The translations under genes and the position numbers were made by a program. A stretch of DNA of 64,000 bases. Origin: Anaerolineaceae bacterium (GTDB taxonomy: Bacteria; Chloroflexota; Anaerolineae; Anaerolineales; Anaerolineaceae). Positions within the stretch are counted from its first letter, which is position 1; each line of letters starts with the position of its first letter. Shown here piece by piece: positions 17,884 through 27,151 of the stretch. The notes beneath the pieces were generated by a model. The model searched no databases. It was not told the DNA's origin and saw nothing but the letters and a program-made list of their open reading frames with translations. Location of the stretch: positions 1-64,000 of the forward strand of contig DUMZ01000018.1 in assembly GCA_012839565.1 (NCBI GenBank), given 5' to 3'.

Positions 17884-19269
17884 CTAATAGGATGGATTTG
17901 AGTGTGAAATCTCGATATCCTTCACGCAAATATACTTCGGAATCGCCAAAGCCTCCGGGTTGCGACGGCTGTAGGTACTGGAAACGTTGTATACCGTTTC
18001 TTTGGAGCTCATCCATTCCACACGTTCACCGAACATATCGGTAAACTTTTGGGTCAGGCGCACGTTGTAAGGCACCTGCACGCTGCCATCTGCCTTGAGA
18101 TACAAAGCGCCAAAACGTGAAGAACCAGTAAAAACGCCCGCGCTGGGGTTGACCATGTTCATGTAGTGGATATAGGGGATATAGAGAATATCTTCGTCGC
18201 GTGGCATTTCAAGCAGTTCCTTCAAGCTTGCCACAGGCTTATCGCCCACGCTCACCACCAGACTATAATGGGGCACACTGTGGCCAGTTGGTTCCTGATC
18301 GTACTCATCCGCCGCGTCTTGTCCCCAGGCAAAGCCCTTAAAGACACCATCTTCAACAAAACTGAAAGGTTGGCGGATAAAGCCATTTTCATCAGCCATC
18401 TGGCAAAATACCTCAGTGCGGTTGGGGTCATCAACCACACTCAGTTTTGGCGAAAAGACTTGCTTACCGATGTCATCCGGCGACAGGAAAGAATAACCCA
18501 TTTTCACCATGCTTCCGTTCATGGCATAGCCAACCATCATATTCATCACTTCACCCACTGCCGCGGAACCAAAGACCACTTTGTATTTGCCTACTGGCAA
18601 CTGCACCGCTTCTGCATTTTGATAGTGATCCAGCAAAAGGGCTAATTGCTCATGCATACCTTGTGGGTCAAGGTCGCGTTTGCGTTGAGCGCTTTGCTCA
18701 GCGTTGACTTCCCACTTGAGACTCAAGGAACTTAATACAACCAAAATCTGCGCGTCAGTGCTTACAAAAAATTGCACATGATCTGTTTCAGTGCTGATTT
18801 GGGCATTAATCGTTGTGCCATTCGCAAAGTTGCCGGAAAGTTTAATATCATTGCTTTCCAGGTCACCAGCAACAGCATTGAAATACGCCAAGCGTTCGGC
18901 ATTACTCAACTTCGCCAAATTTGAGCAATAGGCACGGTCATCATAAACATCCTGCTGATAGACCGGGAAAGTGGGGTCGTAGTTCAAAGGCGTGGCGTGT
19001 TGCACCATCTCGCCAACAGTGTCAATCGCTTTCTTGATGCTATCAAGGTCATTCGGGTCAGCGATCATCTGGAATTCCGCGCGCTGTCTGCCATCATAAG
19101 CCGCAAGATCAAGACGTGTTAATCGTTCGTTGGTGTTGAGTGATATCGCCGAGTTCGCGAAACGCATCAGGTAGCTGTCTTCTTCATGATAGTTAATTGC
19201 CAGGCGAATGCCTTTTTCAATCGCGTAGGCGCGTAAAGTTTTTAGTAGCGTTGTTACTTTGCTTTTCAT
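17884..19269 (-). CDS. pmbA: TldE/PmbA family metalloprotease subunit
   Basis: Partner of TldD in the TldD/E protease, which trims unfolded peptides and processes some modified peptides. From the ATG at 19269 the protein is 461 residues; the longer frame runs back into tldD. It lacks HExxxH, as expected for the TldE half, which does not bind the zinc. Recognisable stretches are KVVFGSAAVGEVMNMMVG and FTGSSRFGALYLKADG near the C terminus. It directly follows tldD with one base between, so the two are co-translated. Confidence 0.88.
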   Translation of the reverse strand: MKSKVTTLLKTLRAYAIEKGIRLAINYHEEDSYLMRFANSAISLNTNERLTRLDLAAYDGRQRAEFQMIADPNDLDSIKKAIDTVGEMVQHATPLNYDPTFPVYQQDVYDDRAYCSNLAKLSNAERLAYFNAVAGDLESNDIKLSGNFANGTTINAQISTETDHVQFFVSTDAQILVVLSSLSLKWEVNAEQSAQRKRDLDPQGMHEQLALLLDHYQNAEAVQLPVGKYKVVFGSAAVGEVMNMMVGYAMNGSMVKMGYSFLSPDDIGKQVFSPKLSVVDDPNRTEVFCQMADENGFIRQPFSFVEDGVFKGFAWGQDAADEYDQEPTGHSVPHYSLVVSVGDKPVASLKELLEMPRDEDILYIPYIHYMNMVNPSAGVFTGSSRFGALYLKADGSVQVPYNVRLTQKFTDMFGERVEWMSSKETVYNVSSTYSRRNPEALAIPKYICVKDIEISHSNPSY

Positions 19270-19270
19270 C

Positions 19271-20725
19271 TTAATCTCCCACGATAACATCATCAAATTT
19301 ACAAACTGGTACGCCATGCCCCAGTTCCATAATCTGGCTGGGCTGGCCCTTGCCACAGTTATCCACGTAGGTCACATGCCAGGTGCTTTCATCGCCAACC
19401 GCGCTTAACGAATTGTAGAATTGCACTGTTTCGCCACGATAGGTTGGGTTTTTGACCACATGCGTGCGCTTGCCATCCTCAACCATCCAACCGATGTGGT
19501 TGGCGAAGTGGAATTGCTCACGATTTGAACCAATCGACCAGCTCTTATCACCCGATAATATAATGCCACGTTCCGTGTTGGCGATGATATCGTCCAGGTT
19601 ACCATCTGTGCCGGGATCGACGTTGATGTTGGTCATACGCTCGATGGGCACTCGGTAGAAACTGCTGGCACGATTAGCACCACTGGAACCTTCAAAGATG
19701 ATTTTTCGCTCGGTGGCGTTGGCTTCTTCAACCATTTGTCGTCCAGTAATCGCGCCAACCAAAATGCCTTTGTCAATGAGTAAATTGTCCTGCGCGGGAA
19801 CACCGTCGTCGTCATAGCCAAAGCTGCCGGGGGTGTTGGGCTCGGTGGCGTTGGCACGTACGGTGAGTTTTTCAGAGCCGTAACGCAGCTTACCGAAATC
19901 TTCCAAACGCACAAAAGACCCGCCAGCAAAACTTAGTTCATAGCCCAAAATGCGATCAAGCTCCAGGGGGTGACCGATGGTTTCGTGAACCTGCAGGAAC
20001 ATGATATCGGGCATCAGAATGACGCTCATTTTGTCTTTGGGACAATCCGGAGCAACAAGAAGTTCGTTCAGCTCCTTGACAACCCGCTCAGCATTGCCAA
20101 AAAAATCGGCTGCCTCAATCGATTCCCAGCCACGGGTCATGCCGGTGCGTCCGGGGGCGTATCCACGGGATTGCATGCCACCGTCTTTGTCGACACCCAT
20201 CACACGAAATTGCGGGAAAACATCAATAATGTTCTTTTCAATCTCAGAACCTTCAGAGTCGATATAGATTTGCTGGCGTTTGACGAAATTGAAGAACGCG
20301 ACACGCTGCATCACACCAGGCTGAGCAAGTGCCTGGTCAAGTTTTTGCAAAAAGTCTACTTTTTCGCCAAGGGGCACATTGAAGGGGTCAATTTTGTTTG
20401 GGCTGGTAAAACTGTCCTGGATAGCATCTTTTTCTGCCAGTCGAATGGGGAAAGTGACGCGTTCGGAAGCGATTTTAGCATTATCCAGTGCTTTTTCGAA
20501 AAGCGTGTCAAGGTCCGCCAAATTAGAAGAAGCGGAAAAACCCCATGCGCCCTTGTAAAGCACGCGAACACCAGCGCCAGATTCGGAACTGGCAGCAAGG
20601 GCTTTTAAGTTGCCATTATGCATAACGAGAACGTTTTGGTCCTCATAAGGATACCAGCGCACATCGGCGTATGTAGCACCTTTGGCTTTCAGCTGGTCAA
20701 TTTGTTGTTTAAGTTTTTGTCTCAT
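19271..20725 (-). CDS. tldD: TldD family zinc metalloprotease
   Basis: Catalytic half of TldD/E, 484 residues. The zinc motif HETIGHPLE (HExxxH, about residue 255) and the following ELDRILGYE are clear, as are GSFGYDDDGVPA and the C-terminal IMELGHGVPVCKFDD. Two in-frame ATGs lie six bases apart; the one at 20725 has AAAGGAG at the right distance. Gene order tldD-tldE is the usual one. Substrate here is unknown; no ribosomally made peptide gene is adjacent. Confidence 0.93.
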   Translation of the reverse strand: MRQKLKQQIDQLKAKGATYADVRWYPYEDQNVLVMHNGNLKALAASSESGAGVRVLYKGAWGFSASSNLADLDTLFEKALDNAKIASERVTFPIRLAEKDAIQDSFTSPNKIDPFNVPLGEKVDFLQKLDQALAQPGVMQRVAFFNFVKRQQIYIDSEGSEIEKNIIDVFPQFRVMGVDKDGGMQSRGYAPGRTGMTRGWESIEAADFFGNAERVVKELNELLVAPDCPKDKMSVILMPDIMFLQVHETIGHPLELDRILGYELSFAGGSFVRLEDFGKLRYGSEKLTVRANATEPNTPGSFGYDDDGVPAQDNLLIDKGILVGAITGRQMVEEANATERKIIFEGSSGANRASSFYRVPIERMTNINVDPGTDGNLDDIIANTERGIILSGDKSWSIGSNREQFHFANHIGWMVEDGKRTHVVKNPTYRGETVQFYNSLSAVGDESTWHVTYVDNCGKGQPSQIMELGHGVPVCKFDDVIVGD

Positions 20726-20869
20726 AAGCATACTCCTTTAATTAATTTGAATAAGCTTTTATGATTATAAAATGGATTTACTGCTTACACGGTTATTTTT
20801 GCATATTTTAGACCAATATCTTACTGTTTGAGTTTTTTTGCTTCAAAGATAAATACAACTAAAGTCTGA

Positions 20870-20897
20870 TTTTGCATTTTTTAAAAAGGACTATAAT
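20870..20897 (+). promoter_or_regulatory. Putative promoter of the Yip1/ABC operon
   Basis: TTTTGC (20870-20875) and TATAAT (20892-20897) spaced by 16 bases, 70 bases upstream of the Yip1-like gene start. The rest of the 240-base gap to tldD shows nothing else. Confidence 0.55.
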
Positions 20898-20966
20898 CAA
20901 TGCGGAACAAAAACGCTTCGCGCAGCGTCTTATTAAATATGCGTGACGAATATTTGGAGCATGCCG

Positions 20967-21761
20967 ATGAGTGAAACGATAATGGCAAGCGAAGTAAATA
21001 TTAAGGAAAAAGAGCAAGGCAGTCAATGGGCTTGGGTGCCTGGCATTCTGTTTAAACCTCGTAGCACGTGTAAAAAAATCGTCAGCAAAGATGCTGCCGT
21101 TTGGCATATCCCTTTGCTAATTCTGTCTGTGCTGGCCATCCTGGTTATCATCGCATCTGCTCCTATCAAACGTTATAACGCGCAAATGGGTGCCAGTATG
21201 CCCGAAGACTCACGCTGGTGGTCCGAAGAGCAAATTGCCAAATATCTGGAAGCGCAACAAAACATGACTTCCGGAACATTCATGTATCTCTTCCCCACTA
21301 TTAGCAAACTGATTGGCATCTGGTTCAACTGGCTTATTTTTAGCAGTATTTTGTACCTGGCTCTCACCCTGGCGGGTAGTCGCGCGCCAAGACTCAAATC
21401 GGGGAACCTGGTAGCCTGGGCAATGCTGCCCCTGGCTTTTCGCTATATCGTTGAACTCATTCTCATCTTTAGTCGCAATCAACTTCCCAGTGGCACGGCT
21501 TTGGATTCTCTGATTGGCGAGACAAAATCAATCGGACTGAGCTTGGTCAAAGGCATGTTGGGACAAATTGACGCTTACTGGCTGTGGTTTGTGATTATTT
21601 TGTTAATCGGTGGTGTGTCTTTGGCAGGCATCAAACGCTCGAAAGCCTTTTGGGTAATCACTCTGGTTATCCTGATTATGCTTGTAATCCAAGGCGTGCC
21701 GACGATGATATCGCAGTACCTTGGTCAGCTTACTGGCAGTGGTTTCAATATGTATTTTTAG
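20967..21761 (+). CDS. Yip1-domain-like membrane protein
   Basis: 264 residues from the ATG at 20967 (TTGGAG eight bases upstream; other starts at 20943 and 20961 have poor spacing). After a soluble N-terminal stretch containing WVPGILFKPRSTCKKI, a motif typical of bacterial Yip1 proteins, there are five or six membrane helices. First gene of a four-gene unit with an ABC ATPase, a secreted CARDB-like protein and a permease. Its role is unknown; position suggests it helps that transporter. Confidence 0.75.
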   Translation: MSETIMASEVNIKEKEQGSQWAWVPGILFKPRSTCKKIVSKDAAVWHIPLLILSVLAILVIIASAPIKRYNAQMGASMPEDSRWWSEEQIAKYLEAQQNMTSGTFMYLFPTISKLIGIWFNWLIFSSILYLALTLAGSRAPRLKSGNLVAWAMLPLAFRYIVELILIFSRNQLPSGTALDSLIGETKSIGLSLVKGMLGQIDAYWLWFVIILLIGGVSLAGIKRSKAFWVITLVILIMLVIQGVPTMISQYLGQLTGSGFNMYF

Positions 21762-21768
21762 GGACATG

Positions 21769-22482
21769 ATGAGCGAAAACGAATTCATTAAAGTAAGCGA
21801 CTTATACAAAATCTACAAGATGGGCAATCAGGAAGTCCGCGCGCTCGATGGCCTTAGCCTGGAACTCAAAAAAGGTTCATTTAACGTCTTGATGGGCCCT
21901 TCGGGTTCGGGAAAAAGCACCCTGCTTTATCTGGTCGGCGGGCTTGACTGGCCAACATCGGGGCATATTGTGGTTGATGGAGAACAGATTGACCAAATGG
22001 ACGAGAATCAACTCGCCCAGTACCGTCGCGAAAAGCTTGGTTTCATCTTTCAAAGTTTTAATCTGATACCCAGTATGACCGCCGTGGCGAATGTAGCTTT
22101 TCCACTGCGTTTTAGTGGCGTCAAAAAAGCTGAGCGTACAAAACGCGCGCTGGATTTACTGCAAAGAATGGGCCTTGGCGAGCGTAGCCACCACAAACCA
22201 ACCGAACTCTCCGGTGGGCAGCAACAACGTGTGGCGGTTTCGCGCGCTCTGGTCAACGACCCTGACGTGATTCTCGCTGATGAGCCAACCGGCAATTTGG
22301 ATACCACCAGCGGCACCATCATTATGGACTTACTCAAAGAACTGCGCGAAGAAGGCAAGACGATTTTAGTCGCCACACACGACCCGCGCATGCTTCAATA
22401 CGCCAGCAATGCCATCTTTTTGATTGATGGCAAAGAAGTTAGCGAAGAAAACTATCGAAAAATAATTCAGCAACAAAGTTAG
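21769..22482 (+). CDS. ABC transporter ATPase, MacB/LolD type
   Basis: 237 residues. It has all nucleotide-binding motifs: Walker A GPSGSGKST, Q-loop FIFQSFNLIP, signature LSGGQQQRVAVSRAL, Walker B VILADEPTGNLD and the switch VATHD. Family is the MacB/LolD/FtsE group that pairs with FtsX-type permeases, which fits the permease three genes down. Two ATGs are adjacent (21766 and 21769). 11 bases separate it from the next gene. Confidence 0.93.
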   Translation: MSENEFIKVSDLYKIYKMGNQEVRALDGLSLELKKGSFNVLMGPSGSGKSTLLYLVGGLDWPTSGHIVVDGEQIDQMDENQLAQYRREKLGFIFQSFNLIPSMTAVANVAFPLRFSGVKKAERTKRALDLLQRMGLGERSHHKPTELSGGQQQRVAVSRALVNDPDVILADEPTGNLDTTSGTIIMDLLKELREEGKTILVATHDPRMLQYASNAIFLIDGKEVSEENYRKIIQQQS

Positions 22483-22493
22483 AAGGTGATTGT

Positions 22494-24071
22494 ATGAAAA
22501 AATTCCTAAAAACATTCCTGACCCTTATAATACTCGGCGGTTTAATGGCCTTGCCGGGCTTGATTCCCAGCCAAATGCAAAGCGTGCAGGCAGAAAACCT
22601 CCAACAAGAAGAGACACCTGTCGTGCCCACAGACCCACCCGGAACCGCGACACGACCTTTGCTTTATATTCAAAGCTATCAAACCCGTGATGGTGGTTAC
22701 AAAAATGTTTCGCCATGGGGTGAATTTCAACTAACATTCACACTTAACAACAACGGCAAAGCGCACGCGCGCAATATTGTGATGACTTTCAGCAGTCAGG
22801 TCTTTGACCCACTGGATGGAAGCGTGATTACGTTTTGGGAAGTGGATGCCGACGGTGCTGGGCCAGAAACGCGCACGCACCGTTTTAAGGTCAACGATAT
22901 GCAAGCCTGGATGTATTCCGGAACTATCGTGGCTGCCACAACCTACACCGACGAAGCAGGAAACAGTTATTCGGACACTTTCACTTTCACCATCACAATT
23001 GACCAACAGCCAAGTACAGGTTCTGCCACCGCGACACCCACCAGCAAACCCATTAATCGGCCGCAAATGATTATCAATTCTTACGAGACCGACATCGTAC
23101 CCCTGCAACCCGGTACGACCTTTAAACTCAAGATGAGCGTTACCAACGCCGGTAATGCGGACGCGCGCGCGGTAAGTGTAGTTTTTGGTGGCGGTGCCAA
23201 CGCTACAAGCGTGAACCCCGAAGGCACACCCGAACCACAAGGTTTGGCTGGCAGTGGTGGCGATATCAGCACCTTTGCCCCCCTGGGCAACAGTAACGTG
23301 GTTCTCCTGGGCGACATGGTGCAAGGTGCAACAATGACACCGGAACAAAACTTTATTGTCAACGTCTCGGCGACGCCGGGAGCTTATCCTTTCAAAATAT
23401 CTTTCGTTTACACCGACCCCAAGGGCAATCGCCTGGTCGATGATGCCATCATTACGCTTTTGGTGCATTCACTGCCGCAATTAGATATCACTTTCTACCG
23501 CCCTGTTGAAGGGTCAATATTTATGGATATGGGAGGATCCCTGCCGATTCAAATTACGAACATGGGCAAAAAATCCGTTGTTTTGGGTAACGTAACCGCC
23601 AGTTCTGCGCAAGGGGAAATCATGCAAAACACGATGTTCCTCGGCTCTATTGAACCAGGTGGTTATCAAACCTTTGACCCCATGTTCATGCCCTATCAGT
23701 CTGGGCCTGCTACAATTGATTTGTCAATCAGCTACACTGACGATTTCAATCAGCTACAAAGTTACAAGGCCAGCCTTGAAGTCGTGGTTGAAGACGCCAT
23801 GCCAATGCCAGAACCTTTCCCCATGTTAGACGAATTTGGCAATCCTGTTTTGGATGAAGAAGGCAACCCAATCATGATTGACCCCATGGCGCCCTTCCCT
23901 GACGCCGGTATGCAACCCGTTGAACAACCTGGCTTTTTCACCCGCTTATGGAACGCGCTAAAAGCATTCTTTGGCTTTGGCCCTAAAAACGATGATGGCA
24001 TGATGCCCGGTGGCGACTTCCCGATGGATGGAGGCGGTGGTATATTCATTGAACCCGGTATTGATGGATAA
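22494..24071 (+). CDS. Secreted CARDB-like repeat protein associated with an ABC transporter
   Basis: 525 residues with an N-terminal signal peptide (FLTLIILGGLMALPG, cleavage near QAENL). Three Ig-like domains of the CARDB/COG1361 type can be seen: near residues 55-165 (FQLTFTLNNNGKAHARNIVM), 195-325 (FKLKMSVTNAGNADARAV) and 335-430 (LPIQITNMGKKSVVLGN). The C terminus is acidic and Met/Pro/Gly-rich, with an amphipathic FFTRLWNALKAFFGFGP. It has no clear membrane anchor. It lies between the ATPase and the permease, so it may be an extracytoplasmic partner of the transporter. Confidence 0.8.
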   Translation: MKKFLKTFLTLIILGGLMALPGLIPSQMQSVQAENLQQEETPVVPTDPPGTATRPLLYIQSYQTRDGGYKNVSPWGEFQLTFTLNNNGKAHARNIVMTFSSQVFDPLDGSVITFWEVDADGAGPETRTHRFKVNDMQAWMYSGTIVAATTYTDEAGNSYSDTFTFTITIDQQPSTGSATATPTSKPINRPQMIINSYETDIVPLQPGTTFKLKMSVTNAGNADARAVSVVFGGGANATSVNPEGTPEPQGLAGSGGDISTFAPLGNSNVVLLGDMVQGATMTPEQNFIVNVSATPGAYPFKISFVYTDPKGNRLVDDAIITLLVHSLPQLDITFYRPVEGSIFMDMGGSLPIQITNMGKKSVVLGNVTASSAQGEIMQNTMFLGSIEPGGYQTFDPMFMPYQSGPATIDLSISYTDDFNQLQSYKASLEVVVEDAMPMPEPFPMLDEFGNPVLDEEGNPIMIDPMAPFPDAGMQPVEQPGFFTRLWNALKAFFGFGPKNDDGMMPGGDFPMDGGGGIFIEPGIDG

Positions 24072-24100
24072 TTCCTTATCGCCACAGGTAAAGGAGCAAG

Positions 24101-25387
24101 ATGCGTTTTTCTGACCTAATCAGTCTGATTATTGATAATCTCAGCCGACGTAAAGGACGGGTGATGCTCACCGCGATTGGTGTCGTTATCGGCACCGCGG
24201 CGGTAGTAACGCTTGTCTCCCTGGGCGCAGGTTTGCAAGCATCCGCAACGTCCAATCTATGGGGTATCACTGACCTGGCAAGTGTGCAGGTTAGCCCTGG
24301 CTATCCGGAATATCAACCGGGAATGTCGTTTACAGAAGACGACATCAAAAAGATTACACCTTCCGTGATTGAGCAATTCAAAGCCATGCCAGGTGTAAAG
24401 CAAGTGGTCATCAAAGATTACTTACGGGGCGGAGCTAATCTTAGTTACGATAAAATGGAAGGTTGGGGAAACTTCCAGGCATTAAATATCACCGATCTAA
24501 AAGAGATGGGTCTGGAAGCCAGCCAGGGCACAACCATAGCAGAAAAAGGACAGATGGTTCTTGGTTCGCAATACAAAAACAACTTTTATGACCCCAACCC
24601 CAAACCAGGTGAAGAACCAAGAATGATTGATGACCTGTTTGGTAAAACCATTGATGTGGTTTTTATTAAATGGGACAATGAAGGTAACGAGGCCAAACGC
24701 ACAGTCAAATTCGAGGTTGTTGGCATTCTAAAGGAATCACGTTCTGAAGCCGACTGGAGTATGTACATGAATTATGACGAACTCACTCGCTGGAACGAAT
24801 GGTTCGCTGGTAAACGCATTGACTACAATAAAGAGGGCTATCAAAACGTCTCCGTGCGCGCGGAAAGTCCCGAAGTGGTTGTGGAACTCGCCGATAAAAT
24901 CACTGAGATGGGTTTTCAGGCTTACACCCCACAGGAAGCCGTGGAAGGTATCAATAGTTTCTTCGCGATTATGCAAATTGTCTTCGGTGGCATTGGCGCG
25001 ATTGCGCTTTTGGTTGCCGCGATTGGCATCGCCAACACCATGACCATGGCAATTTTGGAACGCACCCGCGAAATTGGTATCATGAAAGCCATCGGCGCGA
25101 CTAACAACAATATTCTAGCCATCTTCCTGGGCGAAGCGGCAGGTATTGGCTTTTTAGGCGGTGTTGGAGGCGTGCTTTTGGGCTGGGCGATGTGCGCGGT
25201 GGTTAACGCGCTGGGCAGCAGCCTGTTGGCTTCGGGCAGTGGCGGGACTCAGCTGAACGCGGTCATTCCCTTGTGGCTGCCGATTTTCAGCATTGCCTTT
25301 GCCACGGTGGTTGGTTTAATTAGCGGCTTGTTCCCATCACTAAACGCCGCAACCATGGTGCCTGTTGACGCGTTGAAGTATGAATAA
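24101..25387 (+). CDS. ABC transporter permease, MacB/FtsX type
   Basis: 428 residues. The layout is that of MacB: one N-terminal membrane helix (RVMLTAIGVVIGTAAVVTLV), a periplasmic-like domain (about residues 60-285), then three helices in the FtsX domain with TMAILERTREIGIMKAIGAT. The FtsX loop is diagnostic. Likely works as a dimer with the ATPase at 21769 in mechanotransmission-type export or lipoprotein/peptide handling rather than as a channel. Last gene of the operon, followed by a hairpin terminator. Confidence 0.9.
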   Translation: MRFSDLISLIIDNLSRRKGRVMLTAIGVVIGTAAVVTLVSLGAGLQASATSNLWGITDLASVQVSPGYPEYQPGMSFTEDDIKKITPSVIEQFKAMPGVKQVVIKDYLRGGANLSYDKMEGWGNFQALNITDLKEMGLEASQGTTIAEKGQMVLGSQYKNNFYDPNPKPGEEPRMIDDLFGKTIDVVFIKWDNEGNEAKRTVKFEVVGILKESRSEADWSMYMNYDELTRWNEWFAGKRIDYNKEGYQNVSVRAESPEVVVELADKITEMGFQAYTPQEAVEGINSFFAIMQIVFGGIGAIALLVAAIGIANTMTMAILERTREIGIMKAIGATNNNILAIFLGEAAGIGFLGGVGGVLLGWAMCAVVNALGSSLLASGSGGTQLNAVIPLWLPIFSIAFATVVGLISGLFPSLNAATMVPVDALKYE

Positions 25388-25405
25388 TTAATGTTTTAAG
25401 TTGCT

Positions 25406-25432
25406 AAAAAGTCCGGTTTCCCGGACTTTTTT
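25406..25432. terminator. Bidirectional terminator between the permease gene and pyrK
   Basis: AAAAAGTCCGG, loop TTTC, CCGGACTTTTTT: symmetric hairpin between two convergent operons. Confidence 0.85.
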
Positions 25433-25452
25433 GTTAATTTACTTAGCAAGTT

Positions 25453-26223
25453 TTAATTTTGCAGATTTAACCTGGCCACAGGGCCATCATGACAAACCAA
25501 CCAGCCAGACGGCAGACCCAGACGCGCGCATAAGGTTTCATCCAACTCACACGCTCCACACAAACCCAAACCACACCGCGTTAACGCCTCAAATGACAGT
25601 TGCACGGGTATTTTGTGCGCCTGGCATATATCCCACAACGCCATCAGCATTCCCGTTGGACCGCAGGCATACAAACAATCGGGTTTGTCGGTTTCAATCT
25701 GTTCGAGAACCACCGCCGTTACCAAGCCCTGGGTACCAAACGATCCATCATCGGTCGTTACATGAACCGTCGCGCCCAGCCTGGTTAGCTCGTCAATCAG
25801 CATCAAATCTTTTGCTGATGCCGCGCCCAGACAAGTGACTACCTGGTCACCACGCTTTAAAGCTTCATCGGCCAGGTAACTCAATGGCGCAGCGCCATAG
25901 CCTCCTCCCACCAGTAAATGCTTTTTTCCAGTAAGCGAAAAGCCCTTGCCAAGTGGGCCTCTAATCCACAGGGTATCGCCGGAGTTCAATGCGGTAATCG
26001 CGCGCGAAACTGGACCCACCGCGCAAATCGTCAGGGCGAGTGGCGTGGCTGAGTGTAAGCTAAAGGGCTTTTCACCCACATCAGGGAGCCATGCCATCAC
26101 ATATTGCCCCGGGGTGGCATTTTCCAGGTTGCCATCCAGCCACATGGTTGTTGTCTTCTCATTTTCCTGAACTTTCTTTACAAGTTTAAAAGCCTGCATC
26201 AGACCATGATTACACTGTGTCAT
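25453..26223 (-). CDS. pyrK: Dihydroorotate dehydrogenase electron-transfer subunit
   Basis: FAD and [2Fe-2S] subunit that passes electrons from PyrD to NAD. From the ATG at 26223 (GGAGGG four bases upstream) it is 256 residues and overlaps pyrD by 14 bases. The FAD-domain and NAD-domain motifs are present (GPLGKGFSL, LLVGGGYGAAPLSYLA, YACGPTGML). The iron-sulfur cysteines are in RCGLGLCGACELDETLC plus LVCHDGP. Its presence makes the neighbouring PyrD a class 1B enzyme using NAD. Confidence 0.93.
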   Translation of the reverse strand: MTQCNHGLMQAFKLVKKVQENEKTTTMWLDGNLENATPGQYVMAWLPDVGEKPFSLHSATPLALTICAVGPVSRAITALNSGDTLWIRGPLGKGFSLTGKKHLLVGGGYGAAPLSYLADEALKRGDQVVTCLGAASAKDLMLIDELTRLGATVHVTTDDGSFGTQGLVTAVVLEQIETDKPDCLYACGPTGMLMALWDICQAHKIPVQLSFEALTRCGLGLCGACELDETLCARLGLPSGWLVCHDGPVARLNLQN

Positions 26224-27151
26224 TCGCCCTCCGATGGACCAAACCACGCATAGATTCCAAATCCTGATAACCCTGCGAACGCATAAATTCCTGCAACTCG
26301 GTATTTATTTTGCCAAATACCGCTGGTCCGCCATTCACAAGAGCGGAACCCACACCGACCAAAGCCGCGCCAGCCATAATCATCTCAGCCGCGTCAATAC
26401 CAGATGAAATGCCACCCGTGCCGATTATGGGTACATCCACCACCTGGGAGATTTCCCAGACCGCGCGTAAAGCGACTGGTTTGATGGTGGGTCCACTTAA
26501 ACCACCGGTTGTGTTTTTGAGGACGGGCCTGGCAGCGTAGGCATCAATGAGCATTCCTGGCACAGTGTTGATGGCTGTAATGGCATCGGCACCTTCCGCG
26601 ACCACCGCGCGGGCAATTTCGCCCAGGTTGTAGACGTTGGGTGCGAGTTTGACACTAATAGGTATTTTCACCGCTCGACGTACTTCGCGGGTGACTTCAG
26701 CAGCACTTTTGGCAGTCGCCGAGAAGGGCGTGCCAAAATCAGATGCGACATTAGGGCATGAAATGTTGACTTCAATCAAATCCGGTTCCGCTTCGGCAAT
26801 TACACGGGCGACTTCGCCAAAATCTTCAAGCCTTGGGGCGAAAATGGAAGCGAACAAAGGCACACCCAAGGGTTTAAGCCGTTTTTTGGTTTCAATCAAG
26901 ATAGGAAGTTCAGCATGGCATCCCGGGTTGGTAAGCCCGATGGCGTTAATCACCCCACCCTGCCAGGCGAGAGCGACCGGGTTGGCATGGCCATCGCGGG
27001 CTTCGGTGCCAGCACTTTTGCTGGTAACCGCGCCAACGCCTTCGCGCGCGCAGCGTTCCATCACCGCAGGGCTGGTGCCCAAAACGCCCGAGGCAAGTAC
27101 CAAAGGATTGTTGAGCTTAATCCCTAAAAAGTCAACTGTCAGATTAGCCAT
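26210..27151 (-). CDS. pyrD: Dihydroorotate dehydrogenase, class 1B catalytic subunit
   Basis: FMN enzyme oxidising dihydroorotate to orotate. 313 residues. The active-site base is the cysteine in EVNISCPNVASDFG, as in class 1 enzymes; FMN-contact segments are SVKLAPNVYN, TAINTVPGM and PIIGTGGISSG. It overlaps pyrFE by 8 bases and pyrK by 14. Use of PyrK and NAD, not quinone or fumarate, fits an anaerobe. Confidence 0.95.
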   Translation of the reverse strand: MANLTVDFLGIKLNNPLVLASGVLGTSPAVMERCAREGVGAVTSKSAGTEARDGHANPVALAWQGGVINAIGLTNPGCHAELPILIETKKRLKPLGVPLFASIFAPRLEDFGEVARVIAEAEPDLIEVNISCPNVASDFGTPFSATAKSAAEVTREVRRAVKIPISVKLAPNVYNLGEIARAVVAEGADAITAINTVPGMLIDAYAARPVLKNTTGGLSGPTIKPVALRAVWEISQVVDVPIIGTGGISSGIDAAEMIMAGAALVGVGSALVNGGPAVFGKINTELQEFMRSQGYQDLESMRGLVHRRANDTV

